46,596 bases of DNA, taken from an uncultured Bacteroidales bacterium (lineage in GTDB: Bacteria; Bacteroidota; Bacteroidia; Bacteroidales; JAFGXI01). The position numbers were made by a program, and so were the translations under genes. Shown in pieces: positions 16,809 to 25,252 of the stretch. The DNA lies in contig CAMZKE010000061.1 in assembly GCA_947311115.1 (NCBI GenBank), positions 1-46,596 of the forward strand. Direction: 5' to 3'. Numbering within the stretch: position 1 is the stretch's first letter; each line of letters opens with the position of its first letter. Below the pieces are notes generated by a model. That model did not search any database. It worked only from the letters and a program-made list of their open reading frames with translations, and had not been told where the DNA came from.

Positions 16809-17584
16809 TAGCTTAATTCTATTTTAAATATTTCTGATGCGTTTTTTGTTGTTATTTTTGCGACTTCATTAATACTTGTATTTTTTAGTTCTGCTACTTT
16901 TTTTGCTATATAATATAAGTATGTACTTTCGTTACGTTTTCCGCGTTTTGGAACAGGGGCTAAATATGGCGAATCGGTTTCTAAAACCAAATGTTTTAAA
17001 TCAATTTGCTCTACCACTTTATCAATACCTGCATTTTTAAAAGTAACAATACCTCCAATACCAAGTTTTAAGCCTCTGTTTATTATATTATTTGCTTGTT
17101 CTAAGTTACCTGTAAAACAATGAAATATTCCTTTTAAATTATCATACTCTTGTTTATTTATTATTTCGAGAGCATCGTCAAAAGCATCTCTTACATGAAT
17201 AACAACAGGCAAATCAAACTCTAAAGCCAAATTTAATTGTGTTTCAAAAGCAATAATTTGCTCATCTTTAAAACTTGTGTCCCAATAATAATCGAGTCCT
17301 ATTTCACCTATAGCATAAAATTTTTGTTTATTAAGCCAATCTTTTACAATTTGTAATTCATTTTTATAATCATCTTCTGCTGATGTTGGATGTAAACCCA
17401 TCATTGGATAAATTCTACCAGGATATTTATTTGCCAACTCTAACATACCTTCAATTGATGAACTATCAATATTTGGCAAAAATATATGTTTTACATTTTG
17501 TTTATCTGCATTAAAAATAACATCTGCCCTATCTTTATCAAACTCGGGTAAATATATATGTGAATGTGTATCTACTAATATCAT
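16808..17584 (-). CDS. TatD family metal-dependent DNase
   Basis: A 258-residue TIM-barrel hydrolase. The metal-binding HxH is in VDTHSHIYLPEF near residue 7. Further ligands lie in GEIGLDYYWD (Glu near 94), VIHVRDAFDD (His near 131), GIFHCFTGN (His near 155) and LETDSPYLAPVPKRGKRNES (Asp near 205). TatD proteins are 3'-5' exonucleases acting on DNA and RNA in repair and turnover. It sits 24 nt after the S4 gene and overlaps the asparaginase start. Confidence 0.92.
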   Translation of the reverse strand: MILVDTHSHIYLPEFDKDRADVIFNADKQNVKHIFLPNIDSSSIEGMLELANKYPGRIYPMMGLHPTSAEDDYKNELQIVKDWLNKQKFYAIGEIGLDYYWDTSFKDEQIIAFETQLNLALEFDLPVVIHVRDAFDDALEIINKQEYDNLKGIFHCFTGNLEQANNIINRGLKLGIGGIVTFKNAGIDKVVEQIDLKHLVLETDSPYLAPVPKRGKRNESTYLYYIAKKVAELKNTSINEVAKITTKNASEIFKIELS

Positions 17585-17608
17585 TACTATAATTGAATTT
17601 ATATTTTT

Positions 17609-18004
17609 TTACCATGCATCATTAAAATCATCAATCTCTCTTCGTTCTTTTTTTGTAGGACGTCCCATTCCTCTCTCTCTATATGCGGTTACATTACCTG
17701 CTTTAATTAATTCTAATCTTTCAAGTTCTTCGGGTTTTGTAACATCTTTAACATAATCTACAACAATTTTTGCCGATTGCCTGTTACCCAATAAACCAAG
17801 TACTCGATACGAAAATGTTACCGGAGGTTTCACAATATCAATTACTTCTCCCTTTTTTATTATTCTAGAAGGTTTAAGTTTTACACCATTAATTAATACA
17901 CGCCCTTTCTTAATTGCTTCGGCGGCTTGCGACCTTGTTTTAAAAAGTCTTACTGCCCACAACCACTTATCAATACGTAAGTTTTCTACTTCTTTAAGTT
18001 GCAT
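17609..18004 (-). CDS. S4-domain RNA-binding protein (Hsp15 family)
   Basis: A 131-residue protein with an S4 domain at about residues 8-55 (LRIDKWLWAVRLFKTRSQA, then GRVLINGVKLKPSR) and the basic C-terminal GRPTKKERREIDDF tail of the Hsp15 group. In E. coli Hsp15 recycles 50S subunits carrying stalled nascent chains. The gene is first in its operon and has a -7 box exactly 4 nt before the ATG, predicting a leaderless mRNA. It is divergent from the thioredoxin-like gene. Confidence 0.9.
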   Translation of the reverse strand: MQLKEVENLRIDKWLWAVRLFKTRSQAAEAIKKGRVLINGVKLKPSRIIKKGEVIDIVKPPVTFSYRVLGLLGNRQSAKIVVDYVKDVTKPEELERLELIKAGNVTAYRERGMGRPTKKERREIDDFNDAW

Positions 18005-18008
18005 TTTG

Positions 18009-18016
18009 CAAATGTA
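18009..18016 (-). promoter_or_regulatory. S4-gene -7 box TACATTTG, 4 nt before ATG
   Basis: On the minus strand, TACATTTG then CAAA then ATG. This is the third case of the same leaderless spacing in the window. Confidence 0.6.
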
Positions 18017-18041
18017 TAATCTATAAATGATATTTTATATA

Positions 18042-18049
18042 TAAGTTTG
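18042..18049 (+). promoter_or_regulatory. -7 box TAAGTTTG for the thioredoxin-like gene
   Basis: An exact TAnnTTTG match 16 nt before the ATG at 18066. It is back to back with the S4-gene promoter in a 61-bp divergent region. Confidence 0.5.
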
Positions 18050-18065
18050 TAAAAAATAATTGAAT

Positions 18066-18566
18066 ATGAAATTATTAATTATTGCACTTTTTACCATATC
18101 ATTTAATTTATTTTCGCAAGAAATAAATAATAAAGTTTTTGATGAAAAATTTAACGACAGTTTACTTGTTGGCGAATGTAATATTAATGCTTTTAGAATT
18201 GCTCCTTACAATAACTGGTTTAATGATGAATATAATGATTACGAACCAAACGATAGCGTCATAAATTTATTAAAAACATCGGTTAAAAACGTAAATATTA
18301 CTATAATTTTAGGAGTTTGGTGTAGCGACTCCAGACGAGAATTTCCAAGATTTATTAAAATATTAGATTTGATAGGTTTTGATTATTCCAAACTAACAAT
18401 AATTGCTGTAAACACTAAAAAAGATGCTGTATTTAAAGATATTTCTAATTATAATATTGAATTAATACCAACATTAATTTTTTATGAAAAAGAAACTGAG
18501 TTAGGAAGAATTATAGAAACACCACAAAAAACACTAGAAAACGACTTATTAACTTTCATTAATTAG
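18066..18566 (+). CDS. Exported thioredoxin-fold protein with WCSDS active-site variant
   Basis: A 166-residue protein. The ATG at 18066 was chosen over the TTG at 18060 because it begins a clean signal peptide (MKLLIIALFTISFNLFSQ). A thioredoxin fold follows, with strand TIILGVWCSDSRREFPRF near residues 79-96 and the cis-proline segment NIELIPTLIFYEK near 133. The active site is WC-S-D-S: only the first cysteine of the CxxC is kept. This fits a monothiol or substrate-trapping role rather than a classical disulfide oxidoreductase. It likely acts in the periplasm. No partner is adjacent. Confidence 0.8.
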   Translation: MKLLIIALFTISFNLFSQEINNKVFDEKFNDSLLVGECNINAFRIAPYNNWFNDEYNDYEPNDSVINLLKTSVKNVNITIILGVWCSDSRREFPRFIKILDLIGFDYSKLTIIAVNTKKDAVFKDISNYNIELIPTLIFYEKETELGRIIETPQKTLENDLLTFIN

Positions 18567-18670
18567 TTAATTTAGTCACAATAATATATCATTTTATAAA
18601 ATAACAGATATTATTCTCCTAAATTATGTAAAATTTATAAATTTTTCAATTTTAACAAGCAACTAAATTA

Positions 18671-18678
18671 TATTTTTG
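18671..18678 (+). promoter_or_regulatory. -7 box TATTTTTG for the exported small protein / adhesin pair
   Basis: An exact TAnnTTTG match, about 48 nt before the ATG at 18727. It would serve the two-gene unit that follows. Confidence 0.5.
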
Positions 18679-18726
18679 TCGTCTAAAATACGTAAAATCA
18701 CTTATGTGAATTAAATTATTAATTTT

Positions 18727-19131
18727 ATGAGAAAAATATTTTTTATACTTATTGTTTTAGCCTCAACATACAGTTTTGCTCAAAATAATATTGACAGTAG
18801 ATTAACAGAGCTTTTTCCGTCTGAATATATTCAATCATTAAGTCAAGAACGAATAAACGTATTAGAATACGAGTTAGACCATTCATATATTATTCTTGAT
18901 AATTTTGAGAAAAATGAATCGTTACCTATTCTTTACAAAAGAAATATGCAGACAAAAGAAATAACTACAGAAACTGTTACAAATTTTGATATAAATACGT
19001 TTAATGTTCTTAATTATGCATACGAAAAAAAGTATGATAACAGAACATACTATAAACTTGGGAATACCGGAAAAACTATAGTCTTTTATTCAATAAAAGA
19101 ATTTACAAAAAACTATAATTTAACTAAATAG
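18727..19131 (+). CDS. Exported protein of unknown function upstream of the T9SS adhesin
   Basis: A 134-residue protein with a signal peptide (MRKIFFILIVLASTYSFAQ). The mature part is hydrophilic and Tyr/Asn-rich, with no motif I recognise. It lies 21 nt before the gene for the 1278-residue T9SS type B protein and after its own promoter box, so the two are probably co-transcribed. Small exported proteins of this kind often precede CHU_C-tailed proteins in Bacteroidota. Whether it acts as a chaperone or partner is not shown by the sequence. Confidence 0.7.
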   Translation: MRKIFFILIVLASTYSFAQNNIDSRLTELFPSEYIQSLSQERINVLEYELDHSYIILDNFEKNESLPILYKRNMQTKEITTETVTNFDINTFNVLNYAYEKKYDNRTYYKLGNTGKTIVFYSIKEFTKNYNLTK

Positions 19132-19152
19132 CCTACTTAAATACTACTTTTT

Positions 19153-22100
19153 ATGAGACTCTTAAATATAATAATAGCACTACTACTAACTAGTTTATTG
19201 TCTTTTGGGCAAACCTACGAAATGAATAATGTTTCAGGACAAACTATAAACACTTGCTCCGGAACTTTTTACGATTCAGGTGGAAGTGGCGGAGATTATA
19301 ATGATAACGAAACTTATTCTGTTACATTTTGTTCTGACCAAGCAGGTTCGCAAATAAGCCTTGATTTTACTCAATTTGATACAGAAAGCTGTTGCGACCA
19401 TATAGACATATACGATGGCACAGGCACTACCGGCACACAACTTGTTGCTAGTGCAGGAGGTTCTGCTCTTCTTGGACAAATAATAGAATCGCAAGGAAGT
19501 GGTTGTTTAACTATTGTTTTTGATTCTGACGGATCAATTACACATGCAGGTTGGGAAGCTGCTATTTCATGTACGTTTCCTTGTCAAGATTTTACGGCAG
19601 ACATTGTAAACACAAGCGAACCATATTACAACGGAGATACAATTCGTTTATGTCAGAATACGCCATTAACATTTACTGCCGCAGGAACTTATCCTAACAA
19701 CGGAACAAACTATACCCAAAGTGATGCAACAAGTACATTCCACTGGGATTTTGGCGATGGAACCGATACCTCAGGAGTAGGACTAACAACTGTATCGCAT
19801 AGTTTCCCTGAAGGAGGTTATTACGTAGTTTTAGATGTATACGATCAAAATAATTGTGATAATTCTAACTTAATAATGAATACTGTAATGGTTTCTACAA
19901 CACCTTTATTTACGGGTACAAATATTACAGACACAATATGCCCGGGAGAAACAGTTAATTTTACAGGACAAGCAAATACTCATTCATGGAGTCAACCTCT
20001 CCCTGCAATAATAGGAGATACAACCTTCCTTCCTGATGGAAATGGAGTATCGTACGAAACATCATTAACTTATAATATTTTCCAATCAGGAGCAACCTTA
20101 ACTGATATTACTGATTTAGAAAGTGTTTGTTTAAATATTGAACATTCGTATGCTGGCGACCTTGATATTACATTAATATGCCCAAACGGAAGTCAAGCAC
20201 ACTTAGTCGTATACAACTCCTCTAATAACTTAGGATGGGATCATGTTGGAGAGCCTATAGATGATTTTGATTCAGATAATGGTAGTTCTCCAGAAGGCCC
20301 AGGAACAGGATACGATTATTGTTGGACAACAATTCCTGTTGGTCAGACATGGGACGATGCTGCTGATGGCTCAAATACTTATAGTTATACTGATGTAAAT
20401 GGTGCTACATACACAGATATTAGTTATATTCCCGCAGGAAATTACGACCCAATGGGTAATGATTGGAACAATTTGCTAGGATGCCCTCTTAACGGAGATT
20501 GGTCAATACAAGTTACTGATAATTTAAACTCTGATGATGGCTACATCTTTGAATGGACAATTAATTGGGACACAAGTTTAACAACATCGTTATGGGTATT
20601 TGGAAATACTTATGATAACACACAATATACTTGGGCAGGACAAAATATCAATTCTCAAACTAACGGAATAGGTACAGCAGTTCCTACAACATCAGGCACT
20701 ACTGAGTTGTATACATTTACAGCTATCGATGATTTTGGCTGTGCTTACGATACAATACTACCTGTATATATATATCCTACAAATAGTCCGGGTTGTTGCG
20801 TAACACCAATACCTGAAGCAGGAAATAACGATAGTATTTGTGGCTTATCAATACAATTAAATGCAACTATGTTTGATAGTGGTAATTCAGGTTTATGGAC
20901 TGTTACAGGCCCAGGCAATGTTACTTTTGACAATGCAATGTCGCCTACAGCTACAGCAACTGCAAATACTTACGGCGAATACATATTTACGTGGACAGAA
21001 ATAAACCCTGCCGGTTGTCAGGCAAGTGATATGGTAAGCATTTGGTTCAATAAAAACCCATTGATTCAAATAACTGCACCAGCACTAAATTGCTTCGGCG
21101 ATGTTAGTGATATTACTGTAATTTTTGATGACACAACCGATGCGCCATTCACTTATTTATGGAATACAGGTGAAACAACTAATCCGATAATTAATAAATC
21201 GACAGGTAATTACACTGTTACTGTAACTAATATACATGGTTGCACCTCAACATTAAGTACAAGTTTACAAGAGCCTCCATTATTAGAAACTCAATTAACA
21301 AAAACAGATTTATTATGTAATGGCGATAATACAGGAAGTATACATTGCGAAATAACAGGAGGAACCCCTCAATACAATATACAATGGCTACCAAGTGGCT
21401 CGGGTACTGATTTAACAAATATTCCTGCCGGACAATATAATATTAAAGTAACCGATGCCAATGGATGTATAAAAAATGATAGTATTACGGTTAATGAACC
21501 AACACCTATGGTTTCTTCATATACAACTACATCATTAGGTTGTGCCGGTAGTAATAATGGCAACATTAATTTAACTGTATCAGGAGGAACTCCAAACTAT
21601 TCTTTTTTATGGAATAATGGAGCAACTACACAAAACTTGCAAGATATTGGCGGAGATGTATACTCTGTTACTATTACTGACATGAACCAATGTATTGTTA
21701 CTCATAATAATATTGAAATTACAGAGCCAGACCCTATAATTGCAAGTATAACTCCGGAAAGTACTATTTGTTTAACAAACTCTCAGGATTTAATGTGCTC
21801 TGCATTAGGTGGCACACCACCATATACCTATTTATGGAATACAGGAGAAAGTACATATAATATTACAGTAACACCAAACGATACAACTACATATAACGTA
21901 ATAGTTACAGATGCAAACGGATGCAACAGTCCTTTAACAGAAACAACAGTTAATGTTCGTCCTCCTATTTCGGCAACTGCTATTGGCGATAATATTGAAA
22001 TTTGTCCCGGAGACCCTTTAAATATTACAGTTACACCTCAAGGTGGTAATGGACACTATATTTATACTTTACAAGATGGACAAAATGTAACACAAGATTT

Positions 22101-22989
22101 TACAATATATCCTAGCGAAACAACTACATATATTATTACTGTTAGTGATGATTGCGGTTCGCCTACAGGTACAGCTCAGGTTGACGTAAGCGTTTTAGAT
22201 GCACCACCCTTGAGTTTTTCTGCTGATATAACACAAGGCTGTCAACCTTTAGTTGTTACTTTTACAGAACAATCTGACGATGAAGGACAAACTTACGAGT
22301 GGGATTTTGGGGACAATAGTCCTTCTAATATAGGCTCGGCAAAACAACCTATTCACATATATGAAAATAGCGGTTTATTTGATGTTTCGTTACAAGTTAC
22401 ATCTGTTGAAGGATGCAAAACAACACAACATATTTTTAACTTGATAGATGTTTATAAAAATCCGATAGCTAAATTTTATACTAACCATAGTGATGCTAGT
22501 GTAATTAAGCCGGAAATAATATTCAATAATAATTCTATTGATGGTTATAATTATTATTGGGATTTTGGTGATGGTAGTACATATATTGGAACGGAAACAA
22601 TACATACATATCCAAATATATCTAACAACTATACAGTTACATTAGTTGCCGAAAGTAACAAAGGTTGCAGAGATACAACACATTCTACAGTATATATTTA
22701 CGATGTTACAACTTTTTATGCACCAACAGCTTTCTCTCCTGATGGCGATGGAATAAATGATGTATGGAAAGTAGTTGGTTCAGGTATTGATATGGATAAT
22801 GTAACATTACGTGTTTACGACCGTTGGGGCGAAGTAATTTTTGAAAGTAACGATATTACTAGTGGCTGGGACGGAACCATTAAAAACAACAAGCCTGCTC
22901 CTGTCGGAATATACTACTGGGTTATTGTGTACAATGATTTACAGGGTATTCAATTTGAAAAAGCAGGCTCGATTAGTTTGATTAAGTAG
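19153..22989 (+). CDS. Large T9SS type B secreted protein: CUB, PKD, P domain, SprB repeats, CHU_C tail
   Basis: A 1278-residue cell-surface protein. In order it has a signal peptide (MRLLNIIIALLLTSLLSFGQ), a CUB-like domain about 35-143 (DHIDIYDGTGTTGTQL), and a PKD domain about 150-250 (FHWDFGDGTDTSG). A proprotein-convertase P-like beta domain covers about 290-480 (HSYAGDLDITLICPNGSQA). Several SprB-type repeats cover about 640-950, each with YLWNTGETT or YSFLWNNGATT plus a VTVT/VTITD-x-GC pattern. PKD-like domains follow near 1040-1190 (YEWDFGDNSP, YYWDFGDGSTY). A gliding-motility type C-terminal domain about 1190-1278 begins APTAFSPDGDGINDVWKV. The CHU_C tail marks it as T9SS type B cargo, anchored or released at the surface. 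The repeats suggest adhesion or gliding. The gene ends at a 27-bp hairpin terminator. Confidence 0.93.
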   Translation: MRLLNIIIALLLTSLLSFGQTYEMNNVSGQTINTCSGTFYDSGGSGGDYNDNETYSVTFCSDQAGSQISLDFTQFDTESCCDHIDIYDGTGTTGTQLVASAGGSALLGQIIESQGSGCLTIVFDSDGSITHAGWEAAISCTFPCQDFTADIVNTSEPYYNGDTIRLCQNTPLTFTAAGTYPNNGTNYTQSDATSTFHWDFGDGTDTSGVGLTTVSHSFPEGGYYVVLDVYDQNNCDNSNLIMNTVMVSTTPLFTGTNITDTICPGETVNFTGQANTHSWSQPLPAIIGDTTFLPDGNGVSYETSLTYNIFQSGATLTDITDLESVCLNIEHSYAGDLDITLICPNGSQAHLVVYNSSNNLGWDHVGEPIDDFDSDNGSSPEGPGTGYDYCWTTIPVGQTWDDAADGSNTYSYTDVNGATYTDISYIPAGNYDPMGNDWNNLLGCPLNGDWSIQVTDNLNSDDGYIFEWTINWDTSLTTSLWVFGNTYDNTQYTWAGQNINSQTNGIGTAVPTTSGTTELYTFTAIDDFGCAYDTILPVYIYPTNSPGCCVTPIPEAGNNDSICGLSIQLNATMFDSGNSGLWTVTGPGNVTFDNAMSPTATATANTYGEYIFTWTEINPAGCQASDMVSIWFNKNPLIQITAPALNCFGDVSDITVIFDDTTDAPFTYLWNTGETTNPIINKSTGNYTVTVTNIHGCTSTLSTSLQEPPLLETQLTKTDLLCNGDNTGSIHCEITGGTPQYNIQWLPSGSGTDLTNIPAGQYNIKVTDANGCIKNDSITVNEPTPMVSSYTTTSLGCAGSNNGNINLTVSGGTPNYSFLWNNGATTQNLQDIGGDVYSVTITDMNQCIVTHNNIEITEPDPIIASITPESTICLTNSQDLMCSALGGTPPYTYLWNTGESTYNITVTPNDTTTYNVIVTDANGCNSPLTETTVNVRPPISATAIGDNIEICPGDPLNITVTPQGGNGHYIYTLQDGQNVTQDFTIYPSETTTYIITVSDDCGSPTGTAQVDVSVLDAPPLSFSADITQGCQPLVVTFTEQSDDEGQTYEWDFGDNSPSNIGSAKQPIHIYENSGLFDVSLQVTSVEGCKTTQHIFNLIDVYKNPIAKFYTNHSDASVIKPEIIFNNNSIDGYNYYWDFGDGSTYIGTETIHTYPNISNNYTVTLVAESNKGCRDTTHSTVYIYDVTTFYAPTAFSPDGDGINDVWKVVGSGIDMDNVTLRVYDRWGEVIFESNDITSGWDGTIKNNKPAPVGIYYWVIVYNDLQGIQFEKAGSISLIK

Positions 22990-22995
22990 AGGGTT

Positions 22996-23055
22996 AGCTA
23001 ATCATAAAAAAGCACGATTTTATATTTGTAAAATCGTGCTTTTTTATGATTAGCT
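22996..23055. terminator. Perfect 27-bp hairpin terminator (bidirectional)
   Basis: The arms 22996-23022 and 23029-23055 are perfectly complementary, with a 6-nt loop TATTTG. A six-A run in the left arm and a T-run in the right arm sit around the GC-rich AGCACGATTTTA core. It begins 6 nt after the adhesin stop codon. Confidence 0.92.
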
Positions 23056-23060
23056 GGATT

Positions 23061-23207
23061 GTTCATGCTTTTTTCTTTTTCTGAGACGAGGCGACAAACC
23101 ATATAGCTGTATATGAATACTGCAAATGGTTTGCAACAAAGTATCGGGAAAAGAATTTTTACCTCAATAAAGAAAAATATATTCAAATTTACTTTAACGT
23201 ACTTTGA
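23061..23207 (+). pseudogene. Decayed coding fragment, copy A
   Basis: The reading frame encodes a segment with AVYEYCKWFATKYREKN, preceded by an in-frame TGA at 23082-23084 and ending at TGA 23205-23207. It is clearly related to the fragment at 29972-30085 (HIINAFSFSKEEAVNREAL, then YEYCKWFATNYKEKK), so both derive from one unidentified gene family. No start or promoter is visible. The family was not recognised. Confidence 0.6.
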
Positions 23208-23220
23208 TGCCAAGTTGGTA

Positions 23221-24528
23221 TTATTCAGCCAATAATATAATAGCTTTTTGGCTATAAAGACCTGCATTATCAACAATTTTCTTAAGAAGTATTTCGCCTT
23301 CACTCCTATTTATTTTTAATAGACATAATGCCTTATTCCATTCAGCTTCTTGGTCAAACACATTTATATTATCGTTTAGTACAATATCAAAATATTTAAT
23401 AGCATTTTTATATTTCTTTAATTTATAAAAGGACAAAGCTTTATAAAAAATTGCATTTATATCGTTGTTATATTGTTTTAAAATCACATCAAATATTCTA
23501 ATAGCTTCTACATATTTTTTATTTTTGAATCTAAACAAAGCTTTTTCTAAAAAGTCGTTATAATAATATTCACCTTCAAACCTATACTCGTTTTTTGTTT
23601 GCATTTCTGCTTCTGCAACTTTATTATTTGCATATCTTGTACCTGTACTTCTTGCATCTTCAAGTTCAAGTTCAACTTCATTCTTATATTCTCTCTTTCC
23701 ACTATAATTTGCAACTTTTATAGTATTATCGGCTAAAAATATTACAGGGAAATTATCTTCAAAAGTTTTCTTTTTTTGATTTACCTCCTCTGCATTAGGT
23801 ATGCCTGCAAGCATTGCTCCGGAATATTTATCTACTTTTTTTGCTTTTGAGATAGTTGCTAAATTTTCCTGTATGTTATTATCATTTTGTTTTATTTCTG
23901 TTGATGATTCTTCCTCTTCTATTTCATCTTGCACTAGTATCTCAATATTTTTGGGCTTTAAAGTGTTAGTAGGCTCTCGTTCTGTTTTTTTATTCATTTG
24001 CAATTTTGAATTATCAGCAATTAATTCTTTACCCTTTTCTTTAACAATTATTTCTTTATTAATAAGCTTATCATATTTTTCAATATTTTCGTCCTCAGGC
24101 AGTTCTTTTACGGCAGTTATAGTCTCATCATTATTTTCAAAAGTTTTTGTTTTAACAAGTTTTTGTTTTAACACTTCCTCTTTAACAGAAGAGTTTACTG
24201 TAGGTATTTCAGCTAATTTATCATTTTTCTTATTAAAAGGAATAAAAAACAAAATTGTAACAAGTGTAAACATAGCAGCTATTGCGACTAAATAATTAAC
24301 ATTATTATTCTTAAATATTTTTTTTGATGTTCTGTTTTTAAATTTACTAATATCAAATTCATTATTTTTAGTATAACCATCTATTGCATCAGCAAAAAGT
24401 TTATTCTGTAACGATTTTGCCTCAATATCGTGCTGCTCCTTGTAGTTGGCATTTCCTGAAATATATTTTTCAATATCTTGCTGACTTAATTTACCTTTAT
24501 TACCAAATATTTTATTGTACAATTTCAT
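23221..24528 (-). CDS. Putative anti-sigma factor with TPR C-terminus
   Basis: A 435-residue protein encoded directly after an ECF sigma gene and overlapping it by 17 nt. The first ~75 residues form a cytoplasmic domain (QDIEKYISGNANYKEQHDIE) of the size of a zinc-less anti-sigma domain. A single membrane helix is near 80-98 (YLVAIAAMFTLVTILFFIPF). A long charged linker follows, then TPR-like repeats from about 330 (FLEKALFRFKNKKYVEAIRI, then ALSFYKLKKYKNAIKYF). Position, topology and coupling support a membrane-bound anti-sigma factor sensing a periplasmic partner, possibly the vWA protein upstream. The anti-sigma function itself is inferred. Confidence 0.75.
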   Translation of the reverse strand: MKLYNKIFGNKGKLSQQDIEKYISGNANYKEQHDIEAKSLQNKLFADAIDGYTKNNEFDISKFKNRTSKKIFKNNNVNYLVAIAAMFTLVTILFFIPFNKKNDKLAEIPTVNSSVKEEVLKQKLVKTKTFENNDETITAVKELPEDENIEKYDKLINKEIIVKEKGKELIADNSKLQMNKKTEREPTNTLKPKNIEILVQDEIEEEESSTEIKQNDNNIQENLATISKAKKVDKYSGAMLAGIPNAEEVNQKKKTFEDNFPVIFLADNTIKVANYSGKREYKNEVELELEDARSTGTRYANNKVAEAEMQTKNEYRFEGEYYYNDFLEKALFRFKNKKYVEAIRIFDVILKQYNNDINAIFYKALSFYKLKKYKNAIKYFDIVLNDNINVFDQEAEWNKALCLLKINRSEGEILLKKIVDNAGLYSQKAIILLAE

Positions 24529-25075
24529 CTCTTTCTTTTTTAAGAATTATAGACAAATTCCTTTTTCCGTTCTGTATATTACTTTTTACTTTTTTAACAT
24601 CATGTCCAATTTTTTCAGCTATTTGGCTATATGATAATTCATCAAAATAAAAAAGCTCAATACATTTTTTCTGTTCAGTCTTTAACTGATTTATAGCATC
24701 TTTAAGTTTTTTATCAGATATTGTTTCTTCTTTCTCATCATCAACAACATCTTCATTTATTTGGTCGTTATATTCTAGTTTTTCAAATAATTTATTTTGC
24801 TTAAAACATTCGTTTCGAGTAACTGTATATAACCACGATTTTAAAAATTTTATTTCTGATTTTTTAGCATATTCCATTACTGTTTCAAAAATTTGAATAA
24901 CAACATCTTCACAAATATTATTTTTGTTACTGTACTTTAAACAAACTCCAAAAATTAAATGAGCATAACGATTGAACAACTCGGCAATTATTTTTTGTTT
25001 GCCGGTTTTTCGATATATCTGCAATAACTCGTTATCGCTTAATTCTGTATATTTTTGTTTGTTAAATAAAAACAA
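24512..25075 (-). CDS. ECF-type RNA polymerase sigma-70 factor
   Basis: A 187-residue sigma factor. Region 2 lies near residues 25-95 (ELFNRYAHLIFGVCLKYS, later SWLYTVTRNECFKQN). Region 4 lies near 125-175 with the helix-turn-helix CIELFYFDELSYSQIAEKIG and HDVKKVKSNIQNGKRNL. No ATG fits in frame; the TTG at 25073-25075 is the likely start, giving the usual MFLF-x-KQKY-ELSDNELL beginning. It overlaps the following gene by 17 nt, so the sigma factor and its putative anti-sigma are translationally coupled. Target promoters are not evident in the window. Confidence 0.92.
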   Translation of the reverse strand: MFLFNKQKYTELSDNELLQIYRKTGKQKIIAELFNRYAHLIFGVCLKYSNKNNICEDVVIQIFETVMEYAKKSEIKFLKSWLYTVTRNECFKQNKLFEKLEYNDQINEDVVDDEKEETISDKKLKDAINQLKTEQKKCIELFYFDELSYSQIAEKIGHDVKKVKSNIQNGKRNLSIILKKERDEIVQ

Positions 25076-25127
25076 TTTACATTTCAGTTTGTTTATTTTA
25101 TAAAAGTAATCATTTTAAATTAAAGTA

Positions 25128-25213
25128 CTCGCCGCAAGCGAAAGAGGTATCATTATGGAAAACAATATTTAATACAACTCAAGTAGCGGGGAATTTAACC
25201 CAAACAGATTAAA
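25128..25213 (+). repeat. Dispersed ~85-bp intergenic element, copy 3
   Basis: CTCGCCGCAAGCGAAAGAGG, then CAATATTTAATAC, a decayed hairpin region, GGGGAATTTAACCC and AAACAGATTAAA. It lies between the sigma gene and the vWA gene, oriented opposite to both, and abuts the vWA terminator. Confidence 0.8.
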
Positions 25214-25238
25214 AAAAGTCCTCTCCTAAAGAGAGGAC
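25211..25238 (-). terminator. Intrinsic terminator of the vWA gene
   Basis: The stem GTCCTCTC / GAGAGGAC (8 bp, 5-nt loop) runs on the minus strand into seven T (25217-25211), 15 nt past the vWA stop. It therefore separates the vWA gene from the sigma/anti-sigma pair. The T-run overlaps the end of dispersed-element copy 3. Confidence 0.85.
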
Positions 25239-25252
25239 AAGAAAGAAATATA

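Noticed and set aside
22998-23303. A 101-codon minus-strand frame across the terminator and fragment A
   Set aside because: It runs through the 27-bp hairpin and the end of the anti-sigma-like gene; the coding similarity is on the plus strand (fragment A).
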